This document shows positions 51,314 to 62,682 of a stretch of 64,000 bases of DNA, piece by piece (position 1 is the first letter of the stretch; every line of letters begins with the position of its first letter). Made by a program: the position numbers and the translations under genes. The DNA is from Hanleya hanleyi (lineage: Eukaryota > Mollusca > Polyplacophora > Lepidopleurida > Hanleyidae). The DNA lies in NCBI GenBank assembly GCA_036873755.1, contig JAVTVY010020519.1:1-64000 (forward strand), written 5' to 3'. Under the pieces are notes generated by a model. The model was given only the letters and a program-made list of their open reading frames with translations. It had not been told where the DNA came from and made no database searches.

Positions 51314-53348
51314 TTCATTATCGCTGCTTACTTCCGGTGTGCGCAAAGGCCAACTGCGCAAAGTTTGGACGGAAGCAGAACGTAATATGCCTGGTAGAGC
51401 TTGGGAATTTCAGTTAACATCGTGTGTTGAGCAAGGCACTAAGTTTATAGTTTTGTCCGTAATAAATACGGTAGGCCTATTTGATCAATTGATCGTTGTG
51501 ACTCTTTTCAATTCATAGGTGTTAATAATTTTTTAAAGGTTGTCATATTATCACAATCAAGGCAGATTATAGACGGAACATAATAAGCAGCAAGTCTTTT
51601 TTTTCTTCTCGCGGCTGGAGACAAGCCGTCATAGACATGCCGAGTTGAGCCCTGTTCAAGAAGCTGTATTTCTCACCTAAATTCTTAATAGGGGGAAACT
51701 CAAGCGATGAAATGAGGTCAGTTTGGATGATATTTCTCCTGATGGCAAATATAACTTTGTCGACATATTGAAACTGTCAATATGCGTTTGTTAACTTTAT
51801 TCGGAGTGACTTTGCTTATGCATTAGGCCTACACTCATTGTTCCGAATTTGTAGGCTTCACACCATCGTGTACCTTTTACTCAAGAAATAAAGATAAAAT
51901 TACTTTTGCCTTTCCGGAAAATAGAAACCAAATTATTTATACAAAAACGAGCATCTATCCATCTTTTAACACGCAAATCTTTCAGCACATCTGTGGATCA
52001 GCAGCTATTGATAATTGTTCTTAGTTCTCATTGGTGCCTGTTAAATGTATCTGCCATGAAGGCATTACCTGTGACGAGTCTGGGGAGTAAACATGTGAAT
52101 CTGCTGCTCATATGTTGTGTATAAAATAAATAATGCAATCCTACATGTATAGTATAATATCTGTACCAGTCTAAAAAATTTGGGTGGCCTTTCGAAGTCC
52201 ATGAGTTCTAGTATATTCAATGATATTCACCCTTCAGTCATTCCAAACTCAAATTTTCGCTCTGTTGGTGCATACATGTAAACGTATAAGACTTTCATCT
52301 GTGCACAAGACATGAACCAGGGCAATTTGAACCTGTTTAAATGTTTGAAGACATCGAGTTTGGGTGACCAAATGTAGAAAAAGTGAACGAATAAACAGAA
52401 GACAATGCATAACGGGAAGAAATCAGGATATTTGGAGAACTTTCTTCTAGTACAGGATGCTCAAGCTGAAATTCTGGATGAAGTTTAAGGTGTAAGCTAT
52501 TCTCTTGAGAGAACACCTGGCTCAAGTATAGATGTGAATAGTGGGACAGATGTAAGGAATGTATTGGACAGTTTAAATCTAGTTGATGATGATATTGTTT
52601 GGTCAGTATCCTGACTATCATACCAGTGAATGGTATCAGTGTGTGACTGGAGATAGATGCTGGTAGGATGGTATCAGGATGTGCTATATTGAGAGGGGGA
52701 CTATTGTATGTTTTTGTTCTCCAGATTCTTCACTGGTATGTAACCTATAGCTGGTACATGTGTACGGGCAAACAGATGATGACAATTAGTCCTTGTCTGA
52801 TCCTGGTGTCTCTCCTTAAGGCTGTACTCTACTGGCCAGCTGACCCAACAATCTGCTGAGGTGTCACTGTGAGCCAGGCAGTGCATGTTACATCATACAT
52901 CTGGTCTGGCAGGGCTGTCGGATCAGCCAGTAATGTACCCACTGTCCAGGGGGATACTCCACCTCGCATTCTGTCTATTCTTGACATTTCATCAGCTACA
53001 TTCCACCCCAGCGGGCTCACCCCTACATGATCATCAAACCTAGTCGAATGTTATGTCTGATTTACTAGTTTGTAGGCATCCATTGGTCACAGACCTTGAA
53101 GCTCTGTTCAGACCATTTCTTTCATGTTAAATGCTGAATATTTCACATTGGAAATGATAATAAACTAACTTAACCATAGCAATTTATTCTTTTGGTTCAC
53201 TGTAATTGTGTGTATCGTAGGCCTGTCATAGATGAAAAAGCTATTTGTTTGCATGTATATTTTGAAAATTAAATTGAACATTTGAACAGAAATTCTTCAA
53301 CATTTTAACCCTGTAAGCATGCAGTTAAATGTAACTGAATTATTCTAG
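51314..53348. other. stretch without recognisable gene, ending at a splice acceptor
   Basis: Short ORFs without motif. The last bases, AATTATTCTAG, form an acceptor for the exon starting at 53349. If that gene is real, at least the distal part of this stretch is its intron. Confidence 0.4.
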
Positions 53349-53357
53349 AAGACAAAG

Positions 53358-53609
53358 ATGGCGTCAGGACTGCTATTTTGGCTGAATATTTCCTTCACTT
53401 TGCTTGTGTTGATCAGTTGTACAGTATTTATTATTGTTTACAAATTCTGTCTCAAACTTTATGAAAATCTCTTTGATAGAATAACTCAGGAAATAGGGTA
53501 TAGTCTGTCCATAAATGAAGTTGCATCCAAAAGTGGAATTTTGCAGCTCGACCTTGATGAAATGCTATTGTCTTTGGGCTGGGCAAAGGAAGTTCTGCAT
53601 TCCCTATAG
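53358..53609 (+). CDS. small single-pass membrane protein, unknown family (83 aa)
   Basis: I do not recognise the family. The ATG sits in a strong start context (GACAAAGATGGCG), nine bases after an acceptor-like TTATTCTAG ending at 53348. Residues 1-4 are followed by a hydrophobic stretch, about residues 5-28 (LLFWLNISFTLLVLISCTVF and on), suited to a single membrane helix or uncleaved signal anchor. A basic/aromatic stretch YKFCLKLYENLF follows, then a soluble tail rich in Glu/Asp ending AKEVLHSL. The stop TAG is at 53607-53609, and AATAAA lies 31 bases later at 53640-53645. Start context, acceptor, helix and poly(A) signal together suggest a genuine last exon. Against it, the frame is short and no upstream 5' exon is identified. 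It could also be the last exon of a larger transcript. Function unknown. Confidence 0.5.
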   Translation: MASGLLFWLNISFTLLVLISCTVFIIVYKFCLKLYENLFDRITQEIGYSLSINEVASKSGILQLDLDEMLLSLGWAKEVLHSL

Positions 53610-53639
53610 AGGTTGGTCAATGGATGACATGTACGTATA

Positions 53640-53645
53640 AATAAA
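53640..53645 (+). promoter_or_regulatory. AATAAA polyadenylation signal
   Basis: Canonical hexamer 31 bases after the stop codon of the 83-residue ORF, at a distance consistent with a compact last exon. Confidence 0.45.
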
Positions 53646-53829
53646 GAAGGTTATGTAGACATGGAGGGGAGGCAATCAGAAGCGGGTGTGATAACAATGA
53701 AGATGCCCCTGCTCCAGCTGGTCTGTCTAAGACAGTAGAGTTAATGGAGTCCATATTTGCACCCAGATGATCCAGCAGAATCTGACAGGAATCAGCTAAT
53801 ACTGGAGGATATCTCAAGGGCTGCATTGT

Positions 53830-54512
53830 TGTAGTGATCTAGGATATTATCTCTTAACTCCATGACCCAGCATTAGGATCAGGTACCAGCCAGAGGATCT
53901 CATTATGAGACTGTGTCATAGACTTTCTCTTCAATGTCACCTGTGATCAAGCTATGCTATTATCTCAGCATCTTGATCAGGTACCAGAGAGGATCCCATT
54001 ATGAGACTGTCCCATAAACTTCCTCTCCAATGTCACCTGAGATCAAGTTAGGCTATTTCCTCAGCATTATGATCAGGTACTAGAGAGGACCTCATTGTCA
54101 GACTGCCCCATAAACTTCCTCTCCAATATCACCTGTGTTCAAGTTAGGCTAGTATCTCGGCATCATGATCAGGTATCTGACAAGATCTCATTATGAGTCT
54201 GTCCCATAGACTCCCTCTCAGATCACCTGTGATCAAGTTAGGCTATCTCAGAATCATGATCAGGCACTAGAGAGGAATTCATTGAGACTGTCCCATAGAC
54301 TCCCTCTCTCATGTCACAGGTGATCCTCTCTCATATGACAGGTGATCAAGTTAGGCTAGTATCTCGGCATCATGATCATGATCAGGTACCAGACAAGATC
54401 TCATTATGAGATTGTCTCATAGACTCCCTCTCTCATGTCACAGGTGATCAAGTTAGGCTAGTATCTCGGCATCATGATCAGGTATCTGACAAGATCTCAT
54501 TATGAGACTGTG
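53830..54512 (+). repeat. about 96-bp tandem repeat, about 7 copies
   Basis: GATCAGGTACCAGAGAGGAT, CTCATTATGAGACTGTCCCA, ACTTCCTCTCCAATGTCACC and GATCAAGTTAGGCTATCTC recur in order. GATCAGG anchors lie at about 53877, 53975, 54071, 54167, 54259, 54380 and 54476, so spacing is 92-98 bp, apart from one 121-bp unit that contains an internal duplication of TCCCTCTCTCATGTCACAGG-like sequence. Non-coding. Confidence 0.9.
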
Positions 54513-57500
54513 AGTAGGAGAACTTTAATGACTTACTGATGGTAAAATGGAATAAAGTGATCAACAGTGTTACAGGTCACATAATCAAGTTTTCTTTAGG
54601 AACATTCCTGATGCACAAATGATCTGTATATAAAGACCTATTACAAACACTTCTGGAATATATTAGCACAATTAATGTATCATAGCAAGAGCTTGTATGA
54701 CTGATGACTTTAAACTGTAACTGTGGTCACGGTATTTGTTTATGTGTACCTCATATTCAAGATAATGATGTGAATAATAAAACATGATATTGATAAGGTT
54801 TTCCTTCTATCATTTTTTTCATACTCTGTCTTGGAGGATTAAAAAGTAACTTTCTACAATGGAACATTAGTCTTCACAGTCCGTTATGACTTAGACTGTA
54901 GACATGACATTAACGATGTCATACTTCGAGTACCTTGCACTGTCCATGGGATGTCGTAGCAATCGGGGGTCGAAATTTACACATGTCTGCCCATCCATGA
55001 CAGGTATTTTTTGTAAGAGACCTGTAGAAAAATAAAGTAAAAATTTCTTTTTAACGTTCAGTCTTTAAATTTGGTCATATCACTTCAAGGAAGGTTCTAG
55101 TTATTGCATGGAAACATATAATCATGTAAATTATAATAACTCAATAATAGTTAGGCAGATGGTTAACACTTTTGCCATTGTATCCTACATGTACATTGCA
55201 GGTCGTTTTCAACAATAGTCTGTTCAAGGTAGTCTTTTGAGGAGACGGACAGAAATTTTATTTACCTGTCACCCTAGACAGGTACATTTTTCAAAACATT
55301 TAGACCCCTGGCAATGCAGACAATGGAATAGGTTTGTGTGACTGTAGTGTTGTGATGTGGTTATTCGCTCCATAATAACACCATGAGTTCTGTCATACTT
55401 GTGGTGCTGTACACTACAATAACGTAAATAAAATAAGTCTTTAATATTATACCACTACTGTAATATTGTAGCTTTTCAATAGTTTTTCTTGACAAAACTG
55501 CCTTATACTTAGGAATAATGTAGATTGTAAATCTGTAAATAACTAATTAGCCCATTCTCTCATGTAATCTCACTAACACAGTCAAGCTGGATAACCAGGA
55601 CTTTGAGTGGTCTTACCATGTTGTTCCGTTTCAACATCCTGATTTCCCTTACACTTTCATTGTTTCTGAGCTAATTAGTGATACATGTACCAACACAAAA
55701 CTGGTTATAATCTAAATCAACCACTCAGTTTATGAATTCAGACGTGAAATCCAGCCATTTGTGATCCCGTTTATTTCACATTAATGTAAGCCAAGATCAT
55801 TTCTAATATACTGTATTGACAGGAGTGGATTGATATGGAATAAGCTGAGCTATTAGAATGTTGATGGAATTGGCAGAGCAATGACAGAGATCTGCTTTGA
55901 ATTTCATAGTTGATAAATCATGTATCAGACCAGGTAATCAGAAGAACTATATTGGATGTATAATATTTGGGTTGATATCACCATCAGAATGTGTCCGTTT
56001 TACCATCTGGAGAGATAAAAGACAATCTAAACACCTAAACACTTTAACCACGAACTGTAGGCATGTGACCTCATGTCACTCAATCGTGCCTGTTTTAACC
56101 CATCAGTTTCCTGACCCTTCCCACCACAATTATTCTCTTTATTTACAACGTTCCTAAATATATCCGTATGACTAAAGACCAGCAAGTGTATTAGCGGAGT
56201 TTGGTTCTTAGAGATAACTAGACAGAGAATTTTGTGGTAACTTTGGCGCTGATAGAACATTTTTCTTTTAATGACTCACAGTCAAAGGTTACACTGCAGA
56301 CGATATATTCAGAAAAACTTAGGTTAGAAAAATTGTACCTCTGGCTTTTCTGTCATAATATTACATTGAGTGTGTAGTTTCAAAAATCCTGTTTCTGAGA
56401 TACTTACATTCTCTTCGAACATGCCAAATTGTATACCTGCACAGAATGTAGCTATTTATTCAGATTCTCCTTGTTGAAAACATCTCTCATATGTCACACA
56501 AGATTATTCTTCTACATCCATGTATACATATGATCAACAAAAACCGGGTCAATATTCCAGTCACGTTTCACATATTATGTTCATGTATACTTAAGTTTTG
56601 CAACTTCCTGGTTTTCAGTTTGATTCGAAACTTGGTTATTAATAATGAGGATGGGAATATTTATTAACAGTAACAATATTAAATCACCTAGGTGTAGCTG
56701 TCATTAATGCCAATCCATTTGTTTGTATATTCCAATTTTGATTGAAGTCAAATAATTGTTTTTAACTGTTATAAATACAACTGACATGCAGTCCCATATA
56801 GAAAAATTTTCACCTTTGTCAAAGTTTTAAAATCTTGCTGTATATTGGATGTTGCTACAAGTGTGATCTGTATAACTATTGATACACCATTTGATGTAGG
56901 CACATGCATATACTAAGGAGTCGTCTCACTTGAATTTAATTAGACTCATTCAATTTAATGAGTGAACTTTGTATTTTTTGATAAATGTAAATTGTTTCAC
57001 TGTCGGATGACGTCCATATTCTATCCCTTGGAGACAATTGGCAGCATACGTATCACAAAGTTATAGATCTCTAGTCTGAGCCAGTTGTTGTCTGGTCATC
57101 GGTCTATATTTTTTAGGATCATTCCTCTTTGAGGGGGTCGTTTCTAACCACAAGTTCCCAGTAACAGCTTTGATGACTCTGTCCTTTGGAATTTCTGCAA
57201 GCAAAAAATTTGTATTTACTCGCGCACAGGATTTACATTGTTCTGTTGTCTTGATAGGTTCTTGGCCATGAATTTGATGATGTTAGTGATATAAAACTAT
57301 CAGAAGAGAAAATCACAAAGTAAAAATCAAATTTGACACTGTAGATAATTAATGACCATCAGTGAGTGATGCCTGCCAGAACAGATCTGATCATTCTGTT
57401 CATTGATGGACTCAAGCCATCAAATCAATTCATATGTCTTTATTATCTAATTTATTACATGTAATGTCCAGGTTTGATAAAAGTAAAGTAAATGCTTTAA

Positions 57501-58084
57501 TAATTGCATTGGTTGAATCACCATCTAAAGCTTGGTGCTGAAAATGTGCTTCTCAAATATCCAAAGTTTAGAGTAATTATTCACCATATACAGTTTTCGG
57601 TTTCTGATTTAAATCAGTTACAACATGGCCGTTAAATGATACAATTATTATCCGGCCCTTTTACTATTCACTATTTGAAGAGTTGGAGCTGTGAATCCTG
57701 TGTTGTAAGATTGTATCAAGGGTGTACTATCCCTGAACATTGTGTAAACTCTCCCCTCCATCATCCGCCCTGACTGGCTGACAGGTCTGCATGATATGAG
57801 GGTAATTAATCAACTAATTAGAGCCAATTGTTTGCCCTGATGGTGTGATGATCCCCAATTTCCTGATAAGCCATGTTGGGTTAGCTAACTGACAGGCTCC
57901 GGCTGACATCAAGACTGACTTCCTCTATCTACATCTACATGTATTTCCATTTCTACCAGAAACATTTTTACTTCTTGGAGCCTTAACACCTCCTAAACTT
58001 GCAAATAACAATGCTAATATTTTATTGTTCATTTTTTGTAGCATTCATTCATTGTCGAAAACGTTTTACATATAAACTTTCTGA
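54513..58084. other. stretch without recognisable gene
   Basis: AT-rich with ORFs of at most 86 codons and no motif. I see no tandem array or paired termini. Confidence 0.45.
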
Positions 58085-58458
58085 TCAGTGAACGTGTGGT
58101 CCCGAATCTTGTTCTTCAGCAGCGCATCATTCTAAACCTTGCTCATCGAGCACGTCGTTCTGAACCTTGCGCGGATCATCATTCTGAACCATGCTCATAG
58201 TTCATGTTCTTTTCTGAACCTTGCTCGATGAGCGATTCACTCTGAACCTTGCTCACTGAGCACATCATTCTGAACCTTGCTCATTGAGTGTGCTGCTCTG
58301 AACCTTGCTCATCAAGCCTGTCATTCTGAACCTTGTTCATCAAGTGCATCGTTCTGAACCTTGTTCATCGAGCGCGGCGTTCTGAACATTGCTCACTGAG
58401 CACATCCTTCTGAACCTCGCTCATTGAGCGCATCTTTCTGAACCTTGCTCATCAAGTG
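58085..58458 (+). repeat. about 30-bp minisatellite with palindromic core, about 12 copies
   Basis: Units TTCTGAACCTTGCTCATYGA plus GCACATCA recur with variation. Most contain a near-perfect short palindrome GCTCAYTGAGC (GCTCACTGAGC and GCTCATTGAGC both occur). Some units carry a reversed or mutated core. The plus-strand frames are interrupted and no protein is encoded. Confidence 0.9.
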
Positions 58459-58689
58459 TTTTGTGTGCAGAATTTCAGCAAAGTTTTCTCCCGTGATCAA
58501 AACAAGAGTGACTAACCTTGAATTTGTAACCTGTAATTCAGTGCTAACTATTAGAATAGGCTGTTGACTGATGAAATAGTGTTGGACAATTAATGGTTCA
58601 GGTTTTAGGCATGACATACATTAACAATGATGTATCCTATCCTGCACTGTCCTAAATCAGGACTATTACAGAATATTGTCAATTTGGGG

Positions 58690-59720
58690 AGTGGCTTCAC
58701 ATAGACCAGGTTAGGAAAATCTTGCTTTTCACAGAAATGTGTTGTAGATATGGCCGTTGCCACCATCTTGAATTTCTAATGTGTAAATGAAATATCTGTT
58801 GTTAGGGCAATAGTTGGCAGGATATATTGAAAGGCTTAACTGATTCTTTTGAAATTTGTAAAATACATACCTTGCCCTCAGATGTTGCTTTGGATTGTCT
58901 TTCATCAGCGGTACTAACTAATGCCTTGTCCATCCCAGATTTTGTTTCCAGACAAATAAAATTAAGAGATTCTTTCAGAATTTGGTTATACCTTGCCACA
59001 AGATGCCACTTTGAGATTATGTTTTGTCAAAATGCGCCCATAGGTGGCACATAGGGGGCAAACTTGAAATTTTGAAGGTGTTTCCACCCTGAAACTTGCT
59101 TTTGATTTTGTTTCATCCACCAACGTCCATAGGTTGTGCCACCTTTGAGTTAACTTTTTGGGATTTAGTTTCCAGACAACAAAATGAGAATGATTCAATG
59201 TATTCTTTTCAAATTTGGTATTTCGATATATGTACCTTGCCACAGGATGTTGATGTAGATTTGTCTTTCATCCAAATCTGCTCAAAGGTAGAGCCACCTT
59301 TTCAGGAACGAAATCGAGAGTTGGTTGAATGGATTCTTTTCAGATTGGGTTTGTGGATACCTTGCCACAAGATGTGGTTTTGGATGATGTTATTTTTGAT
59401 TTGGTATGTAAATACTTTGTCACAAGATATCGCTTTATATTGTGTTTAGTGCCACCTGGGGCAAAAATTTGGATTTTGTTTTTTGAACAGTAAAATGAGA
59501 ATGATTTTGCCACAAAATGCCACTTTGGACTTGCCTTTCTTTTACATCTGCACAAAGGTGATTCCACCTGGAAGGAAACTTCAAATTTTTATTTCCAAAT
59601 GATAAAATTTAGATGTCTCCACATAATCTTTTCAAATCTAGTTTGTGGCTTCATATAGGTGATTGCAATGATGGTATTGCTTTTCACCATGATGCATCAT
59701 CAAATATGGCCAGTGTCGCC
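58690..59720 (+). repeat. degenerate long-period repeat (CCTTGCCACAAGATG motif)
   Basis: TACCTTGCCACAAGATGCCA, CTTTCATCCAAATCTGC, AGGTGGTGCCACCTT-like strings and TTTCCAGACAACAAAATGAG recur, in shifting combinations, near 58.95, 59.17, 59.35, 59.48 and 59.59 kb. ATATGGCCGTTGCCACCATC near 58750 has a counterpart ATATGGCCAGTGTCGCCATC near 59713, so the array is bracketed by related sequence. Spacing is irregular (110-310 bp). The 117-codon ORF at 59096-59449 and others here come from the repeat. Confidence 0.65.
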
Positions 59721-62682
59721 ATCTGTATGATTCATCACACCATCAAATGTATTTCAGACATGAATATTTTCTTCTAATATCTGTGACTTCATTCCTCCTT
59801 TGTCATGTTCAATTACATTCCTTTCTGGAAAAGGAACGAAAGAAGTATTATTCACCTTGTCTTGTATATACTGTTTATCATGCTAAGTGATCAACTCTCA
59901 AACATGGTATGTTTTGAAGGCAGCTGTATCAAAGTCGCCCAGAATCCTATTTTGGCTGGACAGTTTCTTATCCAGCTCCAGTGGTCATTTAACCTGGCAA
60001 CTTAAAGGACTAACACTTGAGAGAGAAATAAGGTGAAATAGGTATTTAATGAGCTGCTGGAATACTTGTCACTGTGTATTATCACTTCCTACTTATATTG
60101 TTAGCCAGATATACCCAGTTAGTGTTTACAAACACTGTATACCTTACCTATCTGTTCTTTCCCACTGGAAAATTTCTCCCATCTTCATGTGAAGAAATTG
60201 ATTAACCCCAATTACATGGCAAGGCCTCTGGTTAAAACAACTCTAATTGCCCTAAAGTACCAAGACTACATTCCTCTAGAGCTGTCTTGCGCTGATATAG
60301 TAAGTGCTCTTTTGAACCAACTCCAATCCCATAAAGCATATGTCTATACTTCTTCAATTATTTGTATGTTCCAGGCAGTCCTCATGTTCTGCCTTATTAG
60401 ACACACCTGTGGCTTTCTTCTAAACTAAGAGATCAAGATTATTATTATCCTGGGGATCTGTATGTACTATGATCTTTTGATCTGCTTTCACATCATTATT
60501 GAATGACTCTTTTTGAGTCACAAACCCCCTTTAGCTCTGATATTTTTGTACCTTGAGTTAAACAGTAGTAATTATATCAAGAACGGACAGTAAAAACTCA
60601 AATCATGAGATTTGGAAGGGAATACTCAATGTTTTCACTATAACTCATTTCTGGAAGCAAGGAAAATTGTTGTCAAAATGACGTTGAAACTTTGCTGAAA
60701 ATACCATGCTTGGAAGGTGTCAAGCTAAAATATGTTTGGGTTTGTTTTACTTTGGTAAGTCTGGATATATTGATCAGACCTAAACACTTGTTGGAGATCG
60801 ACAGAAAATATGGCACTTCCAAGATATTTCATCATGTTATTTCAGTAGCCAATCAACTTAGTCAACAGATCGGGAACCCGAGTTCACATGTTAGACGAAT
60901 AAGTAAAGTAAAAGGAGGTTCTCGACTGTCGCCTGTCAAACTGTTGGCTTGGTAGCAGAAAAGCTGATGAAGAAAGTGTTAACAAACAAATTTTCAATCT
61001 TTTATCTACCCCAAAGAATTCCAATGTTATCAAATTATTTAGTTTATTTTATAAACATCACAATCTTGATCTAGAGAATGTTTTTATCAATCAACGAATA
61101 GTTGCTGGACATGCGGTGACACAACCCAACAACGTTGTCGTCGTGTTGTGCTTATGGAGCAGGCTTCTACATGGTCATTGATTTATTTTTGAACATCCAA
61201 GAAATGCGTGAATATAAATCCTTGCGTGTTTGAAAAAAATAGGATTTGCTTTGCTTTCGTCGTCATGCCTGATAATGTGATATATTTGAATGGATTTTCT
61301 AGGATACTGGAGCAAGTTAGAATGTTTTGTAACTAACAGGTTAATTATAGTAACTATTTATCATTTGCCTAGCAATTATCGTAATTAATATTTGTCATTT
61401 GTCTTCTTCAAAAAGCTGGAAGTCTCTCCAATGAAATATCAGCTCTACAGCAGTAAAGAAATTGTAATTTGTTTTATTTGTTTTCTTACTATCTGAGGTA
61501 GTAAAAACCTATATAAACATAAAAAGAGCTTATGAGTGGCGGTAAAAACTTGAAAAACTTAAATTCAGCATGAATAAGGTGGTAAAAATTTGGACTTGTC
61601 TGAATCATATGGAGTCATGTCAATAAAAATTCTCACTAGATCAGCCCGATTTTGGCAGTAATACTGTTGTACAACTTCTTACCAAGCAAATTAACCATTT
61701 ATGCTGAGATTATTTATAGAGTTTCAGGTATGTCACTCCCGTAAAGTTGTTTTTATGGAAAGCAAAAAGTGGATATTTACAGCAAAATGAATTAGACAAC
61801 TCGGCCAGCTGTGTGCCAGAATGACCACGGATTTGGCTGATATATGCAGCCATTATGACAGCTAGTTTGAAGCCTCTCTATTATGACATGACTATTGTTC
61901 AGTTTTCATGTTTTGGATCCTCCAGGATTTTTACCATTGAACAGTACGAATATCCATGGATTCATGCATGATTACTCATGATCAATGAACTGGCCAGATT
62001 TTGCTGGCATTCAGATTAGCAGTATTAGACTATAAAGCTATGAACATGTCTCCAATAAAGTAAGTCATGGTGTATTTATCTAGTTCTACTCAATGTTTTA
62101 ACCATTAGGATCAGTTCCTCCCTGACACAGATAATGATGCTCATACAGGAGTGACCAGGTATGACATTGTGTGACTAGATTTGTTGTCTTAGGACTCTGA
62201 CTAGTCAACTTAGGCAGGGTGTCTGTCACAAGATGTTTGCCAAACCCTAATTACTGACTGACCCAGTGAAACCTTCACTCCAATGCTATTGTTGTGACAG
62301 CTGACAAATATTAGAACTTATTCTCTTCATTATAGACCCTCTGCTTATTTGAACATTGACCAACCAATGGTAAATCTAGTAAGCTGAAATGCCTTCGTTA
62401 CCAGCAATGGCAATGTTGTTTGAGTTTACATATTTGAATTCCGTTTTAATAGGATTTTGGGCAGGACTGTATAGCTTTGTTGCCTAAGAACTCCTGTATC
62501 TTCGCTAATTTACCAAACTTCAAATGTATGGTAATGGTAATGATGTTAACCTGCTATACATGTAGCACCTTTGTTGATAAATTCCCCTCCAATAATAATC
62601 TGCATGATCATTTCTCAGCTTGTTGAATGTAATGTACATGTACAGGGGCTACGGTGGCCCGTAGCGGACATTCATGTTTTTT
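59721..62682. other. stretch without recognisable gene
   Basis: Includes an 87-codon plus-strand ORF (60692-60955) with a basic C-terminal part. It could be a decayed fragment of a mobile-element protein, but no motif supports that. Otherwise AT-rich without repeat structure. Confidence 0.4.

Noticed and set aside
58085..58458. CRISPR-like array (30-bp repeats), also considered for 1-1225
   Set aside because: Units are directly adjacent degenerate minisatellites with no unique spacers, in a eukaryotic context.
60692..60955. 87-codon ORF as a decayed mobile-element protein
   Set aside because: No diagnostic motif and no flanking termini were found.
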